A DNA stretch of 64,000 nt from Collinsella phocaeensis (lineage in GTDB: Bacteria; Actinomycetota; Coriobacteriia; Coriobacteriales; Coriobacteriaceae): the NCBI RefSeq assembly GCF_900119895.1, contig NZ_FQLR01000004.1, positions 310,001 through 374,000 on the forward strand. The letters are read 5' to 3'. Shown here one piece after another: positions 1 to 7,142 of this stretch; position 1 is the first letter of the stretch, and each line of letters begins with the position of its first letter. The position numbers were made by a program, and so were the translations under genes. Below the pieces are notes generated by a model. The model made no database searches and was not told the DNA's origin. It saw only the letters and a list, made by a program, of their open reading frames with translations.

Positions 1-1
1 G

Positions 2-568
2 GCCGACGCTTTGCACGGGGCCAACACGGAGAAGGTCCGCTCCTGCCGGCTGGACGGGATGCCGGGCTACGGCTCGCTGTCCGAGATGCCGGTCGGCGCG
101 ATCAAGGACGTGCTCGGCCAGCTCGTGGGGCGCGGGTACCTGGCGCAGAGCCAGGGGCAGTACCCGGTGCTCGGGTTGGGCGAGCGCGCCGTCGAGGTGC
201 TGGCGGAGGACGCGGACGCGCCGTTCTCCTTCACGGTGAAGCGCCGCGCGCGCACGGGCCGTGCCGCCGAGCGGGCGCGTCGCGCGGTGGACATGCTGCG
301 GGCCGAGGCGGGCGGTGCGACCGGGCGCCTGGGTGATGACGCGGAGCTGTTCGAGCGCCTGCGCGAGGTGCGCCGCGAGATCTCCGCCGAGCGCGAGCTG
401 CCGGCCTACATGGTCTGCACCGACAAGGCGCTGCGCGGCATGTGCCGCCGGCGCCCGCAGACGCGCGACGAGCTGCTCGAGGTCCCGGGGATCGGCGAGA
501 AGAAGGCCGACGAGTTCGGGGATGCGTTCCTCTCCGCCATCGCGGCGTTCGAGGATCTGCGGGAGTAG
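2..568 (+). CDS. recQ: RecQ-type ATP-dependent DNA helicase, C-terminal part
   Basis: This is the 3' end of a gene that begins before the window; the reading frame is open from base 2. The visible 188 residues start in a winged-helix RQC region (CRLDGMPGYGSLSEMP, then a helix leading to GRGYLAQSQGQYPVLGLGERA) and end in an HRDC domain (LPAYMVCTDKALRGMC ... EVPGIGEKKADEFGDAF). That RQC-HRDC order is the C-terminus of RecQ helicases, which unwind branched DNA during recombinational repair. The helicase motifs lie outside the window, so activity cannot be judged. An ordinary stop is followed by a 390-base gap before metA. I am fairly sure of the family; other HRDC proteins are less likely because of the RQC segment. 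Confidence 0.8.
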   Translation, partial: ADALHGANTEKVRSCRLDGMPGYGSLSEMPVGAIKDVLGQLVGRGYLAQSQGQYPVLGLGERAVEVLAEDADAPFSFTVKRRARTGRAAERARRAVDMLRAEAGGATGRLGDDAELFERLREVRREISAERELPAYMVCTDKALRGMCRRRPQTRDELLEVPGIGEKKADEFGDAFLSAIAAFEDLRE

Positions 569-961
569 CGGGGGCAGGCTGTCCGGCCGGGCCGGGCCGT
601 TGCTTCGAGGTCCCGGTGCGCATGGCGCCTCGCGACGATGGTTCTCAATAGGGCTTTTTGCTACAGGGCGGAGCAGGCGTTTGTCCTGGGAGCGGATGCG
701 GTTGCGTCGCATGGCCGTCGTGTTGCTCGGGTGGGCGTTGTTCACGTGGGGCCGTGCATCGACCGTTGCCGGCGGGCGTTCATGAACGGGCGCCGCGGCG
801 ACGAGCCCGCATGCGTCGAATGGGTGCGCACGCGGGCGTTGCGGGGCGGCGTCCGCGTCTTCGTCGCGCCGCGATACAATGAGGGTTCACGCGAGTGTAT
901 CCAGAACCCCGGCGCATCGATCGATCGCGCACCGTTTTTCGAAGCAAGAAGGAGACCGCGC
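569..961. other. recQ-metA intergenic region
   Basis: This 393-base GC-rich gap holds no convincing open reading frame, tRNA or riboswitch. I looked for a SAM-type leader because of metA and saw none. The only recognisable element is a TACAAT hexamer at 875-880, a plausible -10 box about 80 bases before metA; no good -35 box is visible at the right distance. Confidence 0.5.
875..880 (+). promoter_or_regulatory. candidate -10 box of metA
   Basis: The hexamer TACAAT differs by one base from the -10 consensus and lies 82 bases before the metA start. The same hexamer also precedes lacC (60250-60255) and the kbaY aldolase gene (62605-62610). No clear -35 box is visible. Confidence 0.35.
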
Positions 962-1882
962 ATGCCCATCCGTATTCCCGACGCGCTTCCCGCGACCGAG
1001 ACCCTGAAGCGCGAGAACATCTTCGTCATGACGGAGTACCGGGCCCTCCATCAGGACATCCGCCCGCTGCGCGTACTCATCTTGAACCTCATGCCCACCA
1101 AGATCGCCACCGAGACGCAGCTCATTCGCAAGCTCTCCAACACGCCGCTGCAGATCGAGGTGGAGCTGCTCCGCACCAGGAGCCACGAGGCGACGCACGT
1201 GGCGCCCGAGCACCTCGAGGCCTTCTACCGCACGTTCGACGACGTCGTCGACGAGCACTACGACGGCCTCATCATCACCGGTGCGCCGGTCGAGCAGATG
1301 CCGTTCGAGGAGGTCGACTACTGGGACGAGCTGTGCCGCATCATGGATTGGTCGACGACGCATGTACACTCGACCCTGCATATCTGCTGGGGCGCCCAGG
1401 CGGGCCTCTACCACCACTACGGCATCGATAAGCATGACCTGCCGCAGAAGGCGTCCGGCGTGTTCGAGCACCGTATCGTCAAGCCCTCGAGCCCGCTGGT
1501 CCGCGGGTTCGACGACCGCGTCTGGGCGGTCCACTCGCGCAACACCGACGTGCGCGTCGCCGATGTCGAGGCCGAGCCCGAGCTGGAGATCATCGCGCTC
1601 TCCGACGAGGTGGGCCTCTACATCGTCAAGTCGCGGGACAGCCGCCGCTTCTTCGTGTTCGGGCACCCCGAGTACGATCGCGACACCCTTGCCCAGGAGT
1701 ACGCGCGCGACCTCGCCCGCGGCATCGACCCGCAGGTCCCCGCCAACTACTTCCCCGACGACGACCCGACGCGCGAGCCCCGCTGCACGTGGAGGTCGCA
1801 GGCGCAGCTGCTCTACACCAACTGGCTGAACTACTACGTCTACCAGACGACGCCCTACGACATTCAGTGCGCGGGCGCCTAG
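962..1882 (+). CDS. metA: Homoserine O-acyltransferase MetA (predicted acetyl-CoA specific)
   Basis: MetA acylates the hydroxyl of L-homoserine, the first committed step of methionine synthesis. The product has 306 residues, close to the 309 of E. coli MetA. Catalytic residues fall at the family positions: Cys142 (HICWGAQ), His235 and Glu237 (FGHPEYD). Residue 111 is Glu ([16 protein letters not shown]). In published work on this family, Glu111 goes with acetyl-CoA and Gly111 with succinyl-CoA, so an acetyltransferase is predicted. The start at 962 follows an AAGAAGGAG ribosome site at 946-954; a longer upstream open frame has no such site and unlike composition. It stands alone, with no other methionine genes nearby. 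Confidence 0.95.
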   Translation: MPIRIPDALPATETLKRENIFVMTEYRALHQDIRPLRVLILNLMPTKIATETQLIRKLSNTPLQIEVELLRTRSHEATHVAPEHLEAFYRTFDDVVDEHYDGLIITGAPVEQMPFEEVDYWDELCRIMDWSTTHVHSTLHICWGAQAGLYHHYGIDKHDLPQKASGVFEHRIVKPSSPLVRGFDDRVWAVHSRNTDVRVADVEAEPELEIIALSDEVGLYIVKSRDSRRFFVFGHPEYDRDTLAQEYARDLARGIDPQVPANYFPDDDPTREPRCTWRSQAQLLYTNWLNYYVYQTTPYDIQCAGA

Positions 1883-2027
1883 GGCGCGTCCGGCTGCGCG
1901 CGGTTTCGCTTCCCGACGTTCCGTCCTGCCGGGGCCGTGCCGTCCCTGCCCTGCCCGCATGGTGCGGTTCCGGCTGCTGCGCCGCCGCCCTCGGCGCGGG
2001 TGAGATGGGCGGTCCGCCGGGTCGATT

Positions 2028-2179
2028 TGCTGCAAGATCGCGGATTTCTGTTTTGCCATGCGTGTGGACGCATTTAAACGCCTGGCGGGATGGGCAAATC
2101 CCCCAGGTAAGCCTTCATGAGATTTGCCCGGGATGCCCCTTGTGCGACACGGGGCCGAGAAATCCGTCATTTTGCAGCA
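2028..2179. repeat. Nested palindromic intergenic element
   Basis: The arms at 2028-2048 and 2159-2179 are inverted copies matching at 18 of 21 bases (core TGCTGCAA...CGGATTTC). A second, perfect 9-base inverted pair lies inside them: GGGCAAATC at 2092-2100 and GATTTGCCC at 2121-2129. The whole 152 bases could fold into one long interrupted stem. There is no open reading frame and no T-run, so it resembles a REP or MITE-like element more than a terminator. Confidence 0.55.
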
Positions 2180-2237
2180 CGGCCGAACGTCGCTGCCAGA
2201 TTGGGCCGCTGCCCGCCTGTGAAAAGGTTCACCCTGC

Positions 2238-2266
2238 GTGACATGACGGTTAGCCATGGCTAATAT
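2238..2266 (+). promoter_or_regulatory. feoAB promoter with 14-bp palindromic operator
   Basis: A -35 box GTGACA (2238-2243) and -10 box TAATAT (2261-2266) are 17 bases apart. The perfect palindrome TTAGCCATGGCTAA (2250-2263) fills the spacer and overlaps the -10 box. Its TTAG...CTAA ends recall DtxR/IdeR-type iron boxes, so repression by an iron-loaded metalloregulator is a reasonable inference. The centre does not match the DtxR consensus exactly. Confidence 0.55.
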
Positions 2267-2305
2267 ATACAGGTACCGCAACACGTATGGGGAGGATCCG
2301 CCTGT

Positions 2306-4666
2306 ATGAGACTCGATGAGCTCGAGATAGGGAAGGACGCCGTCGTCGCGTCCGTCGATTCGGACGACGCCGCGCTGCGCCAGCACATCTTGGACATGGG
2401 GCTCACGCCGGGCACCGAGGTCACCATGATGAAGTACGCCCCGATGGGCGACCCCGTGGAGATCCGCCTCCGCGACTACGAGCTCACGCTCCGTCGCGCG
2501 GACGCCGCGCGCATCGAGCTCGTCGACGTGCATGATGCCCACAACGTCCCGCGCGAGAACCCCGGCGGCGCGCCGACCGATCACCCGGCGTTCGGTGAGT
2601 GCGCGCGCCGTCCCCGTCTGGGGCGTGCGGGCGTGGAGGCGGGGGCTCCGCTTTCGCTTGCCCTCGTGGGCAACCAGAATTGCGGCAAGACCACCCTTTT
2701 CAACCAGCTGACGGGGTCCAACCAGCACGTGGGAAACTTCCCCGGCGTCACGGTCGACCGCAAGGACGGCCAGGTCAAGGGTTGTCCCAACGTCACGATC
2801 ACCGATCTGCCCGGGATCTACTCGCTGTCTCCCTACACGAGCGAGGAGGTGGTGAGCCGCCGGTTCATCCTCGATGAGCGCCCCGACGCGATCGTCGACA
2901 TCGTCGACGCCACCAACATCGAGCGCAACCTCTACCTCACGCTCCAGCTCATGGAACTCGACCGGCCCATGGTCCTCGCGCTCAACATGATGGACGAGGT
3001 CGCGGCCAACGGCGGCTCGGTCGACGTCAACCGGCTCGAGCGGATGCTCGGCATCCCCGTGGTGCCCATCTCCGCGGCCAAGAACGAGGGGACGTCCGAG
3101 CTGGTCGAGCACGTGCTGCACGTCGCGCGCCATCGCGAGCTGCCGGGCAGGCAGGACTTCTGCGCTGCGGACGGCCCCGACAAGGGCGCGCTGCACCGCT
3201 GCATCCATGCCGTCATGCACCTCGTCGAGGACCACGCCAAGCACGCCGGGATCCCGCCGCGCTTCGCCGCGACCAAGCTGGTCGAGGGCGACGAGCTCGT
3301 GCGCGGCGCTCTCGGGCTTGACGCCAACGAGCTCGACGCGCTCGAGCACATCATCTCGCAGATGGAGGAGGAGTCCGGCACCGACCGCTTCTCCGCGCTC
3401 GCCGACATGCGCTTCGCGTTCATCGGGGCCGTGTGCCGCACCTGCGTGGTCAAGCCCCGCGAGAGCCGCGAGCACAAGCGCTCGGTCGCCATCGACCGCA
3501 TCCTCACGGGGCGCTTCACGGCGTTCCCCGCGTTCCTGCTCATCATGGGACTCGTGTTCTGGATCACCTTCGGCTGGCTCGGCGCCTGGCTGCAGGGCCT
3601 CATGGAGGAGGGCGTCGCGTGGGTCACGGACGCCGTCGCCGCCGCGCTCGCGGCCGCGGGCGTGAACCCGGTGGTGCAGTCGCTCGTGATCGACGGCGTC
3701 TTCGCGGGCGTGGGCAGCATGCTCTCGTTCCTGCCCCTCATCGTGGTGCTCTTCCTGCTGCTCTCGATGCTCGAGGATTCCGGATACATGGCGCGCGTCG
3801 CCTTCGTGATGGACAAGGTGCTGCGCCGCTTCGGCCTGTCGGGGCGCAGCTTCGTGCCGATGCTTGTCGGGTTCGGCTGCAGCGTGCCGGCCATCATGGC
3901 GACGCGCACCCTGCCCTCCGAGCACGACCGCAAGATGACGGTGATGCTCACGCCCTTCATGAGCTGCTCCGCGAAGCTTCCCGTCTACGGCCTGCTCACC
4001 GCGGCGTTCTTCGCGCGCGGCAGCGCGCTCGCCATGGTCTCGTTGTACCTGATCGGCATCGCGGTGGGCGCCGTCGTCGCGTTGATCTTCAAGCGCACGG
4101 CGTTTCGCGGCGAGCCGGTCCCGTTCATCATGGAGCTTCCCAACTACCGCCTGCCGTCCGCCAAGACCACCGTCATGCTCGCGTGGGACAAGGCCAAGGA
4201 CTTCATCACGCGCGCCTTCACGATCATCTTCGCCGCGAGCGTGGTCATCTGGTTCCTGCAGACCTTCGATATCCGCCTCAACGTGGTGAGCGACCAGTCC
4301 CAGAGCATGCTCGCGGGGCTCGGTGGCCTCATCGCGCCGCTGCTGGCGCCCCTCGGGTTCGGCGACTGGCGCGCCTCCACGGCGCTCGTCACCGGCCTGC
4401 TCGCGAAGGAGAGCGTGATCTCCACGTTCGCCGTGCTGCTGGGCACCGAGTCCGCGTCCGCTTTGAGCGGCTTGTTCACCCCGTTCACCGCCTACGTGTT
4501 CCTGGTGTTCACGCTGTTGTATCCGCCCTGCGTGGCCGCCATCGGCGCGGTCAAGGGCGAACTGGGGCCCAAGTGGGCCGCGGCCGTCTTCGCGCTCCAG
4601 TGCGTGGTCGCGTGGGTCGTTGCGTTCGCCGTGCGCCTTGCCGGCATGGCGCTGGGCCTCGCGTAG
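2306..4666 (+). CDS. feoB: FeoA-FeoB fusion, ferrous iron transporter
   Basis: This is a GTP-dependent Fe(II) uptake permease of the inner membrane, 786 residues long, with the FeoA SH3-like domain fused at the N-terminus (about residues 1-75). The G domain follows: G1 GNQNCGKTT at 122-130, G3 DLPG at 167-170 and G4 NMMD at 227-230. The FeoB membrane part runs from about residue 400 to the end, including the Cys-containing segments GFGCSVPAIMATR and LTPFMSCSAKLPVY. In many bacteria feoA and feoB are separate genes. The start at 2306 has GGAGG at 2291-2295. The upstream palindromic promoter suggests iron control. A terminator-like repeat follows the stop. Confidence 0.95.
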   Translation: MRLDELEIGKDAVVASVDSDDAALRQHILDMGLTPGTEVTMMKYAPMGDPVEIRLRDYELTLRRADAARIELVDVHDAHNVPRENPGGAPTDHPAFGECARRPRLGRAGVEAGAPLSLALVGNQNCGKTTLFNQLTGSNQHVGNFPGVTVDRKDGQVKGCPNVTITDLPGIYSLSPYTSEEVVSRRFILDERPDAIVDIVDATNIERNLYLTLQLMELDRPMVLALNMMDEVAANGGSVDVNRLERMLGIPVVPISAAKNEGTSELVEHVLHVARHRELPGRQDFCAADGPDKGALHRCIHAVMHLVEDHAKHAGIPPRFAATKLVEGDELVRGALGLDANELDALEHIISQMEEESGTDRFSALADMRFAFIGAVCRTCVVKPRESREHKRSVAIDRILTGRFTAFPAFLLIMGLVFWITFGWLGAWLQGLMEEGVAWVTDAVAAALAAAGVNPVVQSLVIDGVFAGVGSMLSFLPLIVVLFLLLSMLEDSGYMARVAFVMDKVLRRFGLSGRSFVPMLVGFGCSVPAIMATRTLPSEHDRKMTVMLTPFMSCSAKLPVYGLLTAAFFARGSALAMVSLYLIGIAVGAVVALIFKRTAFRGEPVPFIMELPNYRLPSAKTTVMLAWDKAKDFITRAFTIIFAASVVIWFLQTFDIRLNVVSDQSQSMLAGLGGLIAPLLAPLGFGDWRASTALVTGLLAKESVISTFAVLLGTESASALSGLFTPFTAYVFLVFTLLYPPCVAAIGAVKGELGPKWAAAVFALQCVVAWVVAFAVRLAGMALGLA

Positions 4667-4671
4667 CCGAC

Positions 4672-4752
4672 GGCCGTGCCAAAAGGGACGTACCCTAATG
4701 GCACGACTAAACGTTCGGCGTGTTATTAGGGCCTGTCCCTTTTGGCACGGCC
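4672..4752. repeat. Palindromic intergenic repeat, family A, copy 1
   Basis: The arms at 4672-4699 and 4725-4752 match as inverted copies at 25 of 28 bases (GTGCCAAAAGGGACGTACCC on the left). The apical loop contains CTAAACGTTCGG, which recurs in reverse orientation in the copy at 27145-27213. The element is repetitive and intergenic and codes for nothing. Because it sits just after feoAB it could also act as a terminator hairpin, but the arms are much longer than a terminator needs. Confidence 0.75.
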
Positions 4753-4879
4753 GGCGTGGATCGGGCCTTTCCCGCCGACTGGCCTTATGCTCCGCAGGCT
4801 TCTGCATCCCGGCGCCTGCGCGGTTCCCAGCGCGCCTGCGTCCTCCATGGGGGATGGCGCGGCCAAATACGATGAGTAA

Positions 4880-4914
4880 ACGAAAATCGGGTGCCGACAG
4901 GTCGTCGGCACCCG
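4880..4914 (-). terminator. Terminator of the pknB operon
   Basis: The stem CGGGTGCCGAC (4888-4898) pairs perfectly with 4904-4914 around a 5-base loop. Read on the minus strand it is followed by ATTTTCGTTT, a usable U-tract. It lies about 50 bases after the pknB stop and so closes the long minus-strand operon. Confidence 0.8.
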
Positions 4915-4964
4915 GTTCTTGCGTCTGCACGCTTTGCGCGGGGATCGCTCAGGCGTCCCCGCGG

Positions 4965-6926
4965 CTACTCGGAGGTGCTTTCCCCGTCGGTCGACGGACC
5001 GGTGGAGATGTAGATCCAGATCGTCGTGCCCTTGGCCTGCTTGCCGCTCGGGCTGTACTTGATCACGCGGCCCTCCTCCACGGTGTCGCTCGCCGTGGGG
5101 ACGGGGTTGTAGCGCAGTTCCGCGTTGGAGATGGCGTCCTGCGCGTTCTCGGCGATCATGCCGGTGAGCCCGAGCGCGTCGACGTCGACCTTGTCGTTAT
5201 CGGGGTTCGCGCCCTTGGAGACGACGACGGTGATCGTGGTGCCGTCGGCCTGCTTGCCGCTGGGGTTCCAGCTGATGACGTAGCCCTTGTCCACATCGGA
5301 GCTGTACTCGCTCTCGACGCTCATGCCGAAGCCCGCGCTCTCGAGGGCATCCCGCGCCCCGCTCTCCGTGAGGCCGGTGAGGTCGGGCACGGACACGCTG
5401 TCGGGGCCGGTGGAGATCACGAAGTCGACGGTGGATCCCTCGTCGACCTGCTCGCCGGCTGCAGGGCTCTGCTCGATGATGGTGCCCGCCTCGGCGTCGT
5501 CGGCGCGCTGCTGGACGTTGCCGGTCTTGAGGCCGGCCTTGGTGATCATCTTGCGGGCGTCGGCCTCGTCCTTGGCGGCGGAGAGGTCGGGCACCTGGGT
5601 CTTGTCGGCGGGCTTGGGACCCTTGGAGATGGTGATGTCGACCTTGGAGTCCTCGTCGACCTTCTTGCCGGCGCTCGGGAAGGTCTCGCAGACCTGGCCC
5701 TCGGGATAGGTGTCGCTGTACGCGGCGTCGACGTTGCCCACCTGGAGCTTCTCGTTCTTGAGGCTCTCGACGGCCGCCTCCTGCTCAAGGCCGAGGAGGT
5801 TGGGCACCGCGATCTGCTTCGCGGGGGAGAACAGGCCGCTGACGGCGAACACGGCGATGGCGACCGCTGCGACCACGGCGACGACGATGCCGGCGATCTT
5901 GCCCTTGCTCATGCCCTGCTTCTCCGGCTCGTAGCTGCCGGTGCTTTGCGCCTGCGCGCGCACCGAGCGGCCGACCGCGGTGTTGGCGGCGCCGCCGACG
6001 GGACGGGCCATGGTCTGGGTGGAGTCGGGCATCACGCGGGTCTCGGTGGCGCCCATGCCCGCGGCCGCGCCGATGACGCGCGTCGGCTCGGGGACCTCGA
6101 CGGTGCGGCCCGCGAGGTAGCTGTTGAGCACCTGGCGCAGCTCGTCGGCGGACTGGAAGCGGTTGGCGGCGTCCTTCTCCATGCAGCGCAGGATGATGCG
6201 CTCGAGGTCGCCGTCGACGCCGGGGTTGATCTGGCTGGGGGGAACGGGCAGCTCGTTGACTTGCTTGAGCGCGACCGAGATCGCGTCGTCGCCGTCGAAC
6301 GGCACCTGACCGGTGGCGCACTCGTACATCACGACGCCGAGCGAGTAGATGTCGCTCGTGGGTCCGAGCTCCTGGCCGCGCGTCTGCTCCGGGGAGACGT
6401 AGTGCGCGGTGCCCAGCACGTTGTTGTCTTGGGTGAGGTGGCTGTTCTTGGCGCGGGCGATGCCGAAGTCCATCACCTTGATGTTGCCGTCGGGCTGCAC
6501 CATGATGTTCTGCGGCTTGATGTCGCGGTGCACGATCTCGTGCCGGTGCGCGACGGAGAGCGCGGAGCAGATCTGGCTGCCGATCTGGGCGACCTTCTTG
6601 GGGTCGAGCGCGCCGTGGCTGCGGATGCCGCTCTTGAGGTCGGTGCCGCGCAGGTACTCCATCACGATGTAGTACGTGTCGCCGTCCTTGCCCCAGTCGT
6701 ACACGCCCACGATGTAGGGGCTCTGAAGGCCGGCCGCCGCCTGCGCCTCCTGCTTGAAGCGCGCGGCGAAGGTCGCGTCGCCGGCGTATTGCGGCAGCAT
6801 GATCTTCACGGCGACGGTGCGGTCGAGCACCTGGTCCGTCGCGCGGTAGACGCTCGCCATGCCGCCTGCGCCCACCTTGTCCTTGAGAAGGTACCTACCT
6901 CCGAGCAATCGCTGCGATTCCGCCAT
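4965..6926 (-). CDS. pknB: PASTA-domain serine/threonine protein kinase PknB
   Basis: This is a membrane-bound Ser/Thr kinase of 653 residues that in Gram-positives senses cell-wall precursors and controls growth and division. The kinase domain occupies about residues 10-270: glycine loop VGAGGMAS, VAVK lysine, HRDIKPQN, DFG and the TSDIYSLG segment. A low-complexity linker leads to one membrane span (KIAGIVVAVVAAVAIAVFAV, about 345-366). Four PASTA repeats follow, beginning near VPNLLG, VPDLSA, VPDLTG and VDALGLTG, each ending in a S-KGP/STGP-like strand. It is the last gene of the operon, 216 bases after ftsW-PBP, so it may have a promoter of its own. A ribosome site GAGGAG precedes the start. 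Confidence 0.95.
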   Translation of the reverse strand: MAESQRLLGGRYLLKDKVGAGGMASVYRATDQVLDRTVAVKIMLPQYAGDATFAARFKQEAQAAAGLQSPYIVGVYDWGKDGDTYYIVMEYLRGTDLKSGIRSHGALDPKKVAQIGSQICSALSVAHRHEIVHRDIKPQNIMVQPDGNIKVMDFGIARAKNSHLTQDNNVLGTAHYVSPEQTRGQELGPTSDIYSLGVVMYECATGQVPFDGDDAISVALKQVNELPVPPSQINPGVDGDLERIILRCMEKDAANRFQSADELRQVLNSYLAGRTVEVPEPTRVIGAAAGMGATETRVMPDSTQTMARPVGGAANTAVGRSVRAQAQSTGSYEPEKQGMSKGKIAGIVVAVVAAVAIAVFAVSGLFSPAKQIAVPNLLGLEQEAAVESLKNEKLQVGNVDAAYSDTYPEGQVCETFPSAGKKVDEDSKVDITISKGPKPADKTQVPDLSAAKDEADARKMITKAGLKTGNVQQRADDAEAGTIIEQSPAAGEQVDEGSTVDFVISTGPDSVSVPDLTGLTESGARDALESAGFGMSVESEYSSDVDKGYVISWNPSGKQADGTTITVVVSKGANPDNDKVDVDALGLTGMIAENAQDAISNAELRYNPVPTASDTVEEGRVIKYSPSGKQAKGTTIWIYISTGPSTDGESTSE

Positions 6927-7142
6927 CTGTTCTACTCCTCATCAATCCGATGCAATCGCGTGCATGTCGATCCATAGTTGCCGTGTGCCGGCGCCGGTGC
7001 GAACGGCACGGGTTCTCGCTGCCCCCACGGCCTCGTGCGGGTCCCGACGGGGCGGGATCGCCGAGGGCCGGACGTATCGTACATGCGCGGGCAGCGGACG
7101 TGCCGTGCGCGTGCGGTATCCAAGATGCGCATCCCCATGGCA

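Larger units (their letters stand above)
1883..2305. other. metA-feoAB intergenic region
   Basis: This 423-base gap carries a large nested inverted-repeat element (2028-2179) and the feoAB promoter with its palindrome (2238-2266), each listed separately. I see no gene in it. Confidence 0.6.

Noticed and set aside
569-961. Possible SAM riboswitch or other leader upstream of metA
   Set aside because: I could not find the conserved helices or core sequences of any SAM riboswitch class.
4620-4760. Family A repeat as a simple bidirectional terminator
   Set aside because: Its arms are 28 bases, its loop is conserved with a distant copy, and no proper T-run adjoins it, so a repeat element fits better.
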